A DNA stretch of 30,631 bases from an uncultured Eubacteriales bacterium. GTDB taxonomy: Bacteria > Bacillota > Clostridia > Oscillospirales > Oscillospiraceae. This document shows, piece after piece, positions 22,233-29,752 of this stretch. The notes beneath the pieces were generated by a model, which was not told the origin of the DNA, ran no database searches, and was given only the letters and a program-made list of their open reading frames with translations. The stretch spans positions 1 to 30,631 of the forward strand of contig URLT01000009.1 in the NCBI GenBank assembly GCA_900548795.1, written 5' to 3'. The position numbers were made by a program, and so were the translations under genes. Positions within the stretch are counted from its first letter, which is position 1. Each line of letters begins with the position of its first letter.

Positions 22233-22392
22233 GGAACCTCTGATTCAATTGCAAGAGCGGTCAGCGAGGGATCTTGTTTCAAATTGAGGTTTGGAAATTG
22301 CAGGAATCCTTTTCGGATTTCAAGATTTTCAAACCGATCAGTTGGGGCAAAAGACCCGCTGAACGCCGCAGTCGATTGATTCAGAGGTTCCC
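22232..22392 (+). mobile_element. MITE copy 3 (161 bp)
   Basis: Terminal inverted repeats AGGAACCTCTGATTCAAT and ATTGATTCAGAGGTTCCC. TA dinucleotides flank both ends (22230-22231 and 22393-22394), the best target duplication of the three copies. The same length and orientation as copy 2. The first base of the element completes the TAA stop of the preceding gene. Confidence 0.9.
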
Positions 22393-22504
22393 TAATTGCA
22401 ATATAATGTCTGCTAAAAGAATGGTGGGTTTTCTTCGAAAAACAGACGATTTTTGACGTCTCAGTGCGGAATTGGGTTTCGGAAAATTGAAAAACCTTCC
22501 CGCG

Positions 22505-22549
22505 TGTCATTGCGAGGAGGGCGCGTGCGCCCGACGCGGCAATCTTTCA
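22505..22549 (+). repeat. REP-like palindromic repeat 6, long-core type
   Basis: Starts TGTCATTGCGAGGA; core GGGCGCGTGCGCCC; ends GACGCGGCAATCTTTCA. Very close to the copy at 9803-9847, including part of the upstream flank (GAAAAACC). Confidence 0.88.
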
Positions 22550-22644
22550 GTGGGCAGAATGGAATCACGGAGCGATTTTTGGAGCACCCGAGCGACCGCG
22601 CTCGTTCTGCGCCGCGCCCCAAAAATACGCACTCGTCCCCAATG

Positions 22645-22687
22645 TGTCATTGCGAGGAGGGCGCAAGCCCGATGTGGCAATCTTTAA
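22645..22687 (+). repeat. REP-like palindromic repeat 7, long-core type
   Basis: Starts TGTCATTGCGAGGA; core GGGCGCAAGCCC; ends GATGTGGCAATCTTTAA. It is the most diverged copy, with GATGTGG in place of GACGCGG. Confidence 0.85.
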
Positions 22688-22726
22688 GTGAGCAGCATGG
22701 AATCCCGGAACGAAAAAGAAGAACAT

Positions 22727-22812
22727 CGTGCATTCGAAAAGGAAAAATAAGCATAACACATTCAAAAAAGAACATTGTGCATTCAAAACGAAAAAGATTG
22801 TACATTTGAAAA
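22727..22812 (+). repeat. degenerate AT-rich repeat patch
   Basis: Three or four imperfect units around AACATTGTGCATTCAAAA (for example at 22729, 22755 and 22773), interspersed with A-rich spacers. Composition differs sharply from the GC-rich surroundings. Confidence 0.55.
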
Positions 22813-22815
22813 ACG

Positions 22816-22855
22816 GCACGCAAGCGCGGGAGCTTCCCCCTTGGCGCTTGCGTGC
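22816..22855. repeat. 12-bp inverted repeat hairpin
   Basis: GCACGCAAGCGC (22816-22827) and its perfect complement (22844-22855) with a 16-base loop; no T tract follows, so not a clear terminator. Confidence 0.7.
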
Positions 22856-22888
22856 TGCTTCTGTCGTTACGGCATCCCGCGACGCACG

Positions 22889-22926
22889 TTAAAGATTGCC
22901 GCGTCGCTTCGCTCCTCGCAATGACA
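22889..22926 (-). repeat. REP-like palindromic repeat 8, short-core type
   Basis: The same 38-base sequence as copies 1, 2 and 4 in island A, same orientation, preceded by the shared GGCATCCCG flank. Confidence 0.9.
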
Positions 22927-22980
22927 GGATTGGTGGGTTTTCTTTGGAATACCGGCGTTTTGCGTCGTTGTGGGGGGAAA

Positions 22981-23222
22981 ACCGGGTCGGGAAACCGGTC
23001 GGGAAACCGGGTCGGGAAACCGGATCGGAAAGCCGGTCGGAAAGCCGGTCGGGAAACCGGTCGGGAAACCAGCCGGGAAGCCGGTCGGGGAAACTGGGGG
23101 AAAACTGGGGGGAAAACCGAGCGTGGAAAACCGGGTCGGAAAGCCGGGTCGGAAAGCCGGGTCGGAAAGCCGGGTCGGAAAGCCGGTCGAAAAGCGGGTC
23201 GGGAAATCGGTCGGGAGATCGG
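22981..23222. repeat. 12-13-bp tandem array
   Basis: About 19 units of the CCGGTCGGGAAA / CCGGGTCGGAAAG type. Four perfect 13-bp units (CCGGGTCGGAAAG) are at 23131-23182; the earlier half is mainly 12-13-bp units with a GGGGAAAACT-rich break near 23090-23125. Confidence 0.88.
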
Positions 23223-23366
23223 AGGCAAATCCCGAGGGCGGTGCGAAAGGGGCTGTTGCGCGGGGCGCGTGCCGGAGATTCCGCGCGAAACTCGTCAAAG
23301 GTTCAAACTTTTTATGAATTTTTCAAGAAAAATGCAACACCTCCTAGAAATCCGGCAGGACTTTGT

Positions 23367-23374
23367 GCTATAAT
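23367..23374 (+). promoter_or_regulatory. extended -10 promoter for the U32 gene
   Basis: TATAAT at 23369-23374 is preceded by TG one base before (TGC-TATAAT), an extended -10. No convincing -35 is seen. The predicted start near 23381 gives a leader of about 134 bases. Confidence 0.55.
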
Positions 23375-23392
23375 ATACGCTGAATGATTTTA

Positions 23393-23444
23393 CGACGCGG
23401 AAAAGGCCGGCGCGGAGGACGCCTCAGCAGCCGGCGGCGCGTCG
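23393..23444 (+). other. structured leader of the U32 gene
   Basis: Nested pairing: CGACGCG (23393-23399) with CGCGTCG (23438-23444), GCCGGC (23406-23411) with GCCGGC (23430-23435), and GAGG (23415-23418) with CCTC (23422-23425) closing the loop. A second GC-rich inverted region follows at 23447-23482. No known riboswitch class was recognised. Confidence 0.5.
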
Positions 23445-23514
23445 AAACCGGAGCAACCGAGTTACCGGCCGGGGCGCGCCGCGCCCAAATCGGCCTTGAT
23501 CTAGGAGTTTGGAT

Positions 23515-25605
23515 ATGTTGGAACTGCTTTCCCCCGCCGGCTCGATGGAAGCCCTGCGCGCGGCCGTCTGCAACGGCGCGGACGCGGTCTATCTGGGCGC
23601 GGATGTTTTTAACGCCCGTGGCGGCGCGCGAAATTTCACACCGGAGGAGCTGCCCGAGGCGGTGCGCTACTGTCATGTGCGCGGGGTGAAGGTGCACCTG
23701 ACGCTCAACACGCTGGTCACCGACCGCGAGCTGCCGAAGGTCGCCGGGCTGATCGCCGTGGCGGCGCGCGCCGGGGTGGACGCGTTCATCGTGCAGGATC
23801 TGGGCGTCGTCTCGCTCTGCCGTGAGCTTGCGCCGCATGTGGCGCTGCACGCCTCGACGCAGATGAGCATCCACTCCCTCGAGGGCGTCCGTCAGGCCGC
23901 GGCGCTGGGCGTCAGCCGCGTGGTGCTGGCGCGCGAGCTGCCGCAGGAGGACATTGCCTTCATCTGCAAAAACAGCCCCGTGGAGATCGAGGTCTTCGTC
24001 CACGGCGCGCTGTGCATGTGCTATTCCGGCCAGTGCTATATGTCCGCCGTGATCGGGCGGCGCTCCGGCAACCGCGGCCAGTGCGCCCAGCCCTGCCGGA
24101 TGGCCTATGGCTATGACCGCTTTGACAACAAATATCCGCTGAGCCTCAAGGATAACTGCCTGATCTCTTACCTGCGCGAGCTGGAGGCGATGGGCGTTGC
24201 GAGCATCAAGCTCGAGGGACGCATGAAGCGGCCGGAATACGTCGCCGCCGTGACGGCGACCTATCGCCACGCGCTCTCGGGCGCGCCGGTCGACCGCGCG
24301 ATGATGCAGACGCTGCGCACGGCCTTCTCGCGCCAAGGCTTCACGCAGGGCTATTATCAGGGCAAGACCGGGCCGCAGATGTTCGGCGTGCGCGGCGACG
24401 AGCGCGAGGACAAGGCCTTTTTGCAGGAGATGCGCGCGACCTACGAAAACGTGGAGCCGCAGCGCGTGCCGGTGCGGTTTTATGCCCTGATCTCCGAGGG
24501 GCAGCCGTCGATGCTCGCCGTGCAGGACGACCGCGGCAACACCTGCCGCACGACCGGCATGACGGCGCAGCGCGCGCAGCTTCGCGCGCTGACGGCCGAG
24601 GAGCTGCAGCAGCGCGTGATGAAAACCGGCGGCACGCCCTATCTTTCTCAGGGCGTGCGGTGCGTGATCGACCCCGGTCTGTCGCTCCCGGCGGCGGAGA
24701 TCAACCGAATGCGCCGCGACGTTCTGTCGCAGCTCACGGCGCTGCGCGCGCGCACCCCTGCCCCCGAGCTGGGGCAGTACCGCGCGCCGGTCTGCGCTCC
24801 GGGGATGCGCGGCGAGCCCGCGCTGACGGTGAGCGTGCGCCGCGTCGAGCAGATCACGCGCCGCCTGCTGCAATGCAGGCCGGAGGTGCTCTATGTTCCG
24901 CTCTCGGAGATCTTGGCCTACCCGGAGGTCTTCCAGCGCCTGACGAAGCGCCAGCGCATTGCGGCGATCCTGCCGCGCGTGGTGCGCGACGACGAGACGC
25001 CCCGCCTGCTTCAGGAGCTGACGGCTCTGCGTGCTCTGGGCGTCGGCCGCGTCCTGCTCGGGAATTTGGGTCAGATCTCGCTGGCGCGCTCGCGCGATCT
25101 GGAGCTTGCGGGCGATTTCGGCCTGAATCTTTTCAATTCCCGCGCGGCGGAGACGCCGAAGGAGCTGGGGCTGACCTCGGTCACGGCGTCGTTTGAGATG
25201 ACGCTGGCGCAGCTTCGCGACCTGTCCAAGCCGCTGCCGACGGAGCTGATCGCCTATGGCCGCCTGCCGCTGATGCTGACGGAAAACTGCCTGATCCGCG
25301 GCAGAACGGGCGCCTGCGCCTGCCAAAACGGCACGAGCGTCCGGCTGGTCGACCGCATGGGAGAGGAATTCCGCGTGGTGCGCGACGGCGACACCTGCCG
25401 CAGCGTGCTGCTCAACGGCAAGAAGCTCTACCTGCTCGACAAGCGCGAGAGCCTGCGCAAGCTCGGGCTTTGGGCGCTGCGCCTGTCCTTCACGACGGAG
25501 AACCCGGCGGAGCTGGACGGCGTGCTGAGCGCGTGGCAGAGCGGGCGCGGGAGCTTCGACCCCGGCGCATGCACACGGGGACTTTACCAGCGCGGCGTCG
25601 AATGA
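23515..25605 (+). CDS. U32-family protein with DUF3656 domain (RlhA/YrrO-like)
   Basis: A 696-residue protein. The N-terminal half is a TIM-barrel-like U32 domain: MLELLSPAGSMEALRAAVCNGADAVYLG, the signature EVFVHGALCMCYSGQCY, the Cys-rich GNRGQCAQPCR and LKDNCLISYLRELEAMGV followed by IKLEGRMKRPEYV. The Cys residues probably bind an iron-sulfur cluster. The C-terminal half corresponds to the DUF3656-type extension of the long U32 proteins. Although named peptidases, characterised members take part in RNA hydroxylation with prephenate-derived chemistry (RlhA on 23S rRNA, TrhP on tRNA); the exact target here is not determinable. The start at 23515 follows AGGAG by 7 bases. It lies upstream of maf and the mre genes. 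Confidence 0.88.
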   Translation: MLELLSPAGSMEALRAAVCNGADAVYLGADVFNARGGARNFTPEELPEAVRYCHVRGVKVHLTLNTLVTDRELPKVAGLIAVAARAGVDAFIVQDLGVVSLCRELAPHVALHASTQMSIHSLEGVRQAAALGVSRVVLARELPQEDIAFICKNSPVEIEVFVHGALCMCYSGQCYMSAVIGRRSGNRGQCAQPCRMAYGYDRFDNKYPLSLKDNCLISYLRELEAMGVASIKLEGRMKRPEYVAAVTATYRHALSGAPVDRAMMQTLRTAFSRQGFTQGYYQGKTGPQMFGVRGDEREDKAFLQEMRATYENVEPQRVPVRFYALISEGQPSMLAVQDDRGNTCRTTGMTAQRAQLRALTAEELQQRVMKTGGTPYLSQGVRCVIDPGLSLPAAEINRMRRDVLSQLTALRARTPAPELGQYRAPVCAPGMRGEPALTVSVRRVEQITRRLLQCRPEVLYVPLSEILAYPEVFQRLTKRQRIAAILPRVVRDDETPRLLQELTALRALGVGRVLLGNLGQISLARSRDLELAGDFGLNLFNSRAAETPKELGLTSVTASFEMTLAQLRDLSKPLPTELIAYGRLPLMLTENCLIRGRTGACACQNGTSVRLVDRMGEEFRVVRDGDTCRSVLLNGKKLYLLDKRESLRKLGLWALRLSFTTENPAELDGVLSAWQSGRGSFDPGACTRGLYQRGVE

Positions 25606-25648
25606 TGCCGCCGTACAGATACATTTCATATAGATAGGAGAGCAGAAT

Positions 25649-26221
25649 ATGGGTATCATTCTTGCATCGTCCTCCCCGCGCCGGAAGGAACTGATGGAGC
25701 GCATGGGGCTGGATTTTGTGGTTCGCACCGCGCCGCATGACGAGACGCTCAATCCCTTTGCCGTTCCGGCCGACGAGGTCGCGCGCCTGAGCCTGCTGAA
25801 GGCGCGGGCGGTCTATCCGCACTGCAACGACGAGGACATCATCGTTGCGGCGGATACCATTGTTGTCTGCGACGGCCTGATGATGGGCAAGCCGCGCTCC
25901 GAGAGCGAGGCGTTTTCCATGCTGCGCCGTCTTTCCGGCCGCGACCACCAGGTCATGACCGGGCTGACCGTTATGTACGGCGATGAGGTCGTGAACACCA
26001 CCGTGACCACGACGCTGCGGATGCGCCACCTGTCCGACGCGGAGATCCGCGCCTATATCGCCACCGGCGAGCCGATGGACAAGGCCGGCGCCTACGCCGT
26101 GCAGGGCAGAGCGTGCATCTTTGTCGTCGGCATCGACGGCGATTACTACAACGTGATGGGGCTTCCGGTCTGCACGCTGGCGGGGATCCTGCGCAAATTC
26201 GGCGTGAAGCTGCTGGCCTGA
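25649..26221 (+). CDS. maf: Maf nucleotide pyrophosphatase (dTTP/UTP type)
   Basis: A 190-residue Maf protein, a house-cleaning nucleotide pyrophosphatase that hydrolyses dTTP, UTP and modified nucleotides to monophosphates. Motifs are ILASSSPRRKELM at the N-terminus, AADTIVVCDG with the catalytic Asp, GKPRSESEAFSML and KAGAYAVQGRACIFV. The maf gene directly before mreC/mreD is a classic clostridial and bacillar arrangement at the rod-shape locus. The ribosome binding site is AGGAGAG. The next gene starts 24 bases downstream. Confidence 0.95.
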   Translation: MGIILASSSPRRKELMERMGLDFVVRTAPHDETLNPFAVPADEVARLSLLKARAVYPHCNDEDIIVAADTIVVCDGLMMGKPRSESEAFSMLRRLSGRDHQVMTGLTVMYGDEVVNTTVTTTLRMRHLSDAEIRAYIATGEPMDKAGAYAVQGRACIFVVGIDGDYYNVMGLPVCTLAGILRKFGVKLLA

Positions 26222-26245
26222 GCGCGCAAAAAAGGAGAGGTTCCA

Positions 26246-27076
26246 TTGAAAAAGCTGTTTACGGCGCGGGTCAAGACCCTTCTCGGCCTTGCGCTTGCCC
26301 TCGCCATCCTGACGGGGATCGTTTCGTCGATGTTCGGCGCGGCGTGGCCGAGCCGCGCCGTGCGGACGATCCTCACGCCGATCCGCAGCGCGTTCAGCGC
26401 CGTCTCGCGGCAGGTGGAGCGCTATTATAATTTCCAGTTCTCCTATGAGTCGCTGGAGGCGCGCAACGACTACCTGCAGAAGCGCCTGACGCAGATGGAG
26501 GACGACATCCGCACGGCCGACGCCCTCGAGCGCGAGAACAAGCGCCTGCGCGAGCTGTGCAACCTCCGCGACGAGCACGCGGACTATGTTTTTGACGACG
26601 CCTACATCGTCTCGTGGGATTCCTCGAGCTGGAAAAACGCCTTCACCATTGCCAAGGGCACGGCCAACGGGCTGGCCGAGGGCATGGCCGTCGTGACGGA
26701 ATACGGGCAGGTCATCGGCCTGATCACCGAGGTCGGGGCGAACTGGGCGACCGTGACCACGGTGCTGGACAACTCGCTCGAGATCAGCGCCTGCGTGGCC
26801 TCGTCGGGCAACACCGGCGTGGTGCAGGGCGCCTATACCTACGGCTACCCGAACAAGCTCCGGCTGAACTATCTGCCCGCCGAGACGATCCTGCGCAACA
26901 ACGATCAGGTCGTCACGACCGGCTCGTCGCTCTATCCCAAGGGGCTGATCCTCGGCTACATCGAGGACGCCGGAATGGACGAGACGGGCGTTGCAAAGTA
27001 TGCCATCGTGCAGCCCGCGGCGGATTTCGACACGCTGGAGCAGGTCTTCATCGTGACGGAATACCGGCAGGGCTGA
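26246..27076 (+). CDS. mreC: rod shape-determining protein MreC
   Basis: A 276-residue MreC. One N-terminal membrane helix (about residues 12-32), a coiled coil (about 60-105, YESLEARNDYLQKRLTQMED and LERENKRLRELC), then the beta-rich extracellular domain (about 110-276) with the conserved GxAxGLxEGMAVV and GLITEVG segments. It links MreD, PBP2 and the cytoskeleton in the elongasome outside the membrane. The start codon is TTG at 26246 with AAAGGAGAGG 5-7 bases upstream; no ATG is available at a sensible position. Confidence 0.93.
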   Translation: MKKLFTARVKTLLGLALALAILTGIVSSMFGAAWPSRAVRTILTPIRSAFSAVSRQVERYYNFQFSYESLEARNDYLQKRLTQMEDDIRTADALERENKRLRELCNLRDEHADYVFDDAYIVSWDSSSWKNAFTIAKGTANGLAEGMAVVTEYGQVIGLITEVGANWATVTTVLDNSLEISACVASSGNTGVVQGAYTYGYPNKLRLNYLPAETILRNNDQVVTTGSSLYPKGLILGYIEDAGMDETGVAKYAIVQPAADFDTLEQVFIVTEYRQG

Positions 27077-27110
27077 GCGCCGGCGCCCGAATTGGAAAGG
27101 TGGTGGTCGG

Positions 27111-27656
27111 ATGCTCCGGCGATTCTTCTATAAGCTCTATATCACGCCGCGCCAGTGGATGCACGTCCTGCGCTGGACGGTCTATGCCCTCCTGCTGCTC
27201 GCCGTGGTCATGGTGCAGACCGTGATGATCGGGCGGCACACGGTCTTCGGCGCCCATCCGGATTTTGTCTCGGTCGTGATCGTCTGCGTCTGCCTGCGCG
27301 AGGGCGCCGAGCGCGGCGGTCTGTTTGCGCTGCTGGCCTCGCTGTTCTGGTTTCTGGCCGGCGCAGACACCGCAAGCGTCAGCATCCTCGTGCTGACGGT
27401 GGTGCCGGTTTGCGCGGTGCTGCTCTGCCGCGCCTACCTCACGCAGCGCTATCTTCCCTGCCTTTTGACATGCCTTGTCGCGCTGTTCGTAAATCACACG
27501 GCGATTTTCCTCATCAAGCTCTATCTCGGTCAGGCGACCGCCGTGATGTTCCTGACGCGGCTTCTGCCGTGTGTGCTTGTCTCGATGATCGCGCAGCCGC
27601 CGGTGTACTTCCTCGTCTCGCGCATCGAGAAAATAGGAGAGCCTTATGCATCATAA
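27111..27656 (+). CDS. mreD: rod shape-determining protein MreD
   Basis: A 181-residue hydrophobic protein with about five or six membrane helices, the right size and position for MreD. Sequence identity is always low in this family; the LLLAVVMVQTVMIG helix and the gene order carry the call. It is an inner part of the elongasome that binds MreC and PBP2. GAAAGGTGG is the ribosome binding site. Its last codons overlap the PBP2 gene by 11 bases, indicating coupled translation. Confidence 0.88.
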   Translation: MLRRFFYKLYITPRQWMHVLRWTVYALLLLAVVMVQTVMIGRHTVFGAHPDFVSVVIVCVCLREGAERGGLFALLASLFWFLAGADTASVSILVLTVVPVCAVLLCRAYLTQRYLPCLLTCLVALFVNHTAIFLIKLYLGQATAVMFLTRLLPCVLVSMIAQPPVYFLVSRIEKIGEPYAS

Positions 27657-29712
27657 AAATACCTTTCGCCTGACCGCGATGCTGACGGTCGTGGCGATCA
27701 TTCTCGGCATCTACGTTTTCCGCCTGCAAAACGTGCAGATCTCGCAGGCAAAGGCGGCGAAAAACGTGCGCACCGACACCTATACCTACTATACCCGCGT
27801 CACCGCGGCGCGCGGCGAGCTGCTCGACTGCAAGGGCAAGGTGCTCATCGGCAACCGCGCCTCGTTCAACGTGGTGCTCATCAACCCCGTGCTCTTCAGC
27901 GCCGAGAAGCCGAACGAGCTTCTGCGCCGTCTGACGAATCTGTGCGACGAGCTGGGTCTGGAGCTCAACGACCACTTCCCTGTCTCGCAGACCAAGCCCT
28001 ACACCTACACCACGGACAACTACCCCAGCAAGTGGAAGGACTATTTCAAGAAATTCCTCGCCGCGCGCGAATGGGACAGCGACATTTCCGCGCCGCAGCT
28101 CGTGCTGCGTATGCGCGAGCGCTATAACATCCCCGAGAGCTGGACGGAGGAGGAGGCGCGGCGCGTCATCTCCGTGCGCTATGAGCTGGATCTGCGCTAC
28201 TGCACGAATCTTCCGACCTATGTGCTCATCGAGGACATCGACTCGACCTCGCTGGCCGAGCTGACCGAGCTGAACATTCCCGGCATGAACGTCGAGACGT
28301 CGACCGTCCGCGAGTACCACACGTCGCTGGCGGCGCACATTCTCGGCTATGTCGGCGATATGGACAAGGTTCAGTACGAAAAATACAAGGACAAGGGCTA
28401 CGCCATGGACGCGAAGGTCGGACGGGCCGGTCTGGAGCTGGCCTTTGAGGAGCAGCTCCACGGCACGGACGGAATGCGCGAGACGACCATCGACAGCAAG
28501 GGCAACGTGATCGAGGAGCACTATGTGCAGGAGCCGGTCGCGGGCAACAACGTCGAGCTGACGCTCGACCTCGATCTGCAGCAGGTCGCCGAAAAGGCGC
28601 TTGAGGACAAGATCCTCCAGCTCCGCGAGACGGGCAGCAACTCCGGCACCGGCAAGGACGCCGAGGGCGGCGCCATCGTCGCCATGGAGGTCAAGACCGG
28701 CCGCGTGCTCGCTTGCGCGAGCTACCCGACCTATGACATCAACAGCTATTTCAAGGACTATAGCGAATTGGAGGAGCAGGACGACGCGCCGCTGTACAAC
28801 CGCGTTCTGCAGGCGACCTACCCGCCCGGCTCGACGTACAAGCTCGTGACGATCATCGCGGCTACCGAGAACGGGATCATCGACCGCAACTACGAGGTCG
28901 AGGACGAGGGCGTCTATATGCGCTTTGCCGACCAGGGCTATTTCCCGCGCTGTATGCTCTACACCGCCATCGGCGCGACCCACGGCACGCTGAACCCGAT
29001 GCAGGCCATTGCGAAATCCTGCAACTACTATTTCTACGAGATCGGCTATCTGACCGGCATCGAGGCGATCGACGAGGTCGGCAAGGCTATGGGTCTGGGC
29101 GAGGAGACCGGCATCGAGCTTCCCGAGAAGCTCGGCACCCGCGCCAATCCCGACACCAAGGCCAAGGTCTATAAGGACGAAAACCGCTTCTGGTACGCCA
29201 CCGACACGATCCAGGCGGCCATCGGACAGTCCGAGAACCGCTATACGCCGCTCCAGCTCTGCGTCTATTGCTCGACGCTTGCCAACCGCGGCACGCGCTA
29301 CAAGGCGACGCTTCTCAGCCGCGTCATGTCCTCGGACTATGAGCAGCTCCTCTTCAAAAACGAGCCGCAGATCGTCAGTCAGATTGACATCAGCGACGAG
29401 ACGTACTATATTTATACCACCGGTATGCACATGACCACGCTCTCCGGCGGCACCGCGAGCGGCGCCTACCGGGGCTATAACATCGACGTCTGCGCCAAGA
29501 CCGGCACCGCCGAGCACGGCTCCCTCGGCTCGGACCACGGCGCCTTCATGGTCTATGCGCCGATGGATAACCCGGAGATCGCCGTCTATATCTACGTGGA
29601 AAAATCCGGCGGCGGCGGCTTCCTCGGCGACGCCACGCGCACCGTCCTCGACGCCTACTTCGCCCAGCAGGACGTGGTGGATACCGTCCGCTCGGAGAAT
29701 ACGCTGAACTGA
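27646..29712 (+). CDS. mrdA: penicillin-binding protein 2 (elongasome transpeptidase)
   Basis: A 688-residue class B penicillin-binding protein. A short cytoplasmic tail and one membrane helix (residues 9-26) are followed by the PBP dimerisation domain (RVTAARGELLDCKGKVLIGN onward) and the transpeptidase domain. Active-site motifs are STYK at 396-399 (in PPGSTYK), SCN at 458-460 and KTG at 618-620. It cross-links peptidoglycan in the side wall together with MreC/MreD and RodA. Gene order and the mreD overlap support the PBP2 assignment over a sporulation SpoVD-type protein. AGGAG precedes the start inside mreD. Confidence 0.93.
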   Translation: MHHKNTFRLTAMLTVVAIILGIYVFRLQNVQISQAKAAKNVRTDTYTYYTRVTAARGELLDCKGKVLIGNRASFNVVLINPVLFSAEKPNELLRRLTNLCDELGLELNDHFPVSQTKPYTYTTDNYPSKWKDYFKKFLAAREWDSDISAPQLVLRMRERYNIPESWTEEEARRVISVRYELDLRYCTNLPTYVLIEDIDSTSLAELTELNIPGMNVETSTVREYHTSLAAHILGYVGDMDKVQYEKYKDKGYAMDAKVGRAGLELAFEEQLHGTDGMRETTIDSKGNVIEEHYVQEPVAGNNVELTLDLDLQQVAEKALEDKILQLRETGSNSGTGKDAEGGAIVAMEVKTGRVLACASYPTYDINSYFKDYSELEEQDDAPLYNRVLQATYPPGSTYKLVTIIAATENGIIDRNYEVEDEGVYMRFADQGYFPRCMLYTAIGATHGTLNPMQAIAKSCNYYFYEIGYLTGIEAIDEVGKAMGLGEETGIELPEKLGTRANPDTKAKVYKDENRFWYATDTIQAAIGQSENRYTPLQLCVYCSTLANRGTRYKATLLSRVMSSDYEQLLFKNEPQIVSQIDISDETYYIYTTGMHMTTLSGGTASGAYRGYNIDVCAKTGTAEHGSLGSDHGAFMVYAPMDNPEIAVYIYVEKSGGGGFLGDATRTVLDAYFAQQDVVDTVRSENTLN

Positions 29713-29752
29713 GGCAGCGCAAGGCTGCGAAAAAAGAAAGCGAGAGAAAACC

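Larger units (their letters stand above)
22393..23368. repeat. gene-free repeat island B
   Basis: About 1 kb without a credible gene. It holds three REP-like palindromes, a degenerate AT-rich repeat patch (22727-22812), a 12-bp-stem hairpin (22816-22855) and a 12-13-bp tandem array (22981-23222). The segment 22430-22580 resembles 9725-9860 of island A, so the two islands share modules. Long open frames across the tandem array arise from its composition and appear on both strands. Confidence 0.8.

Noticed and set aside
22647..23373. Repetitive open frames on both strands across the 12-13-bp array (Pro/Phe/Arg-rich or Gly/Lys/Arg-rich)
   Set aside because: Low-complexity translations of tandem DNA repeats, with no start signals and equal openness on both strands; not treated as antifreeze-, collagen- or effector-like proteins.
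23368..25752. 794-codon minus-strand frame antisense to the U32 gene
   Set aside because: Shadow of a conserved gene, rich in Arg, Ala, Gln and His. The 784-codon frame at 27514-29868 (antisense to PBP2 and its surroundings) is rejected for the same reason.
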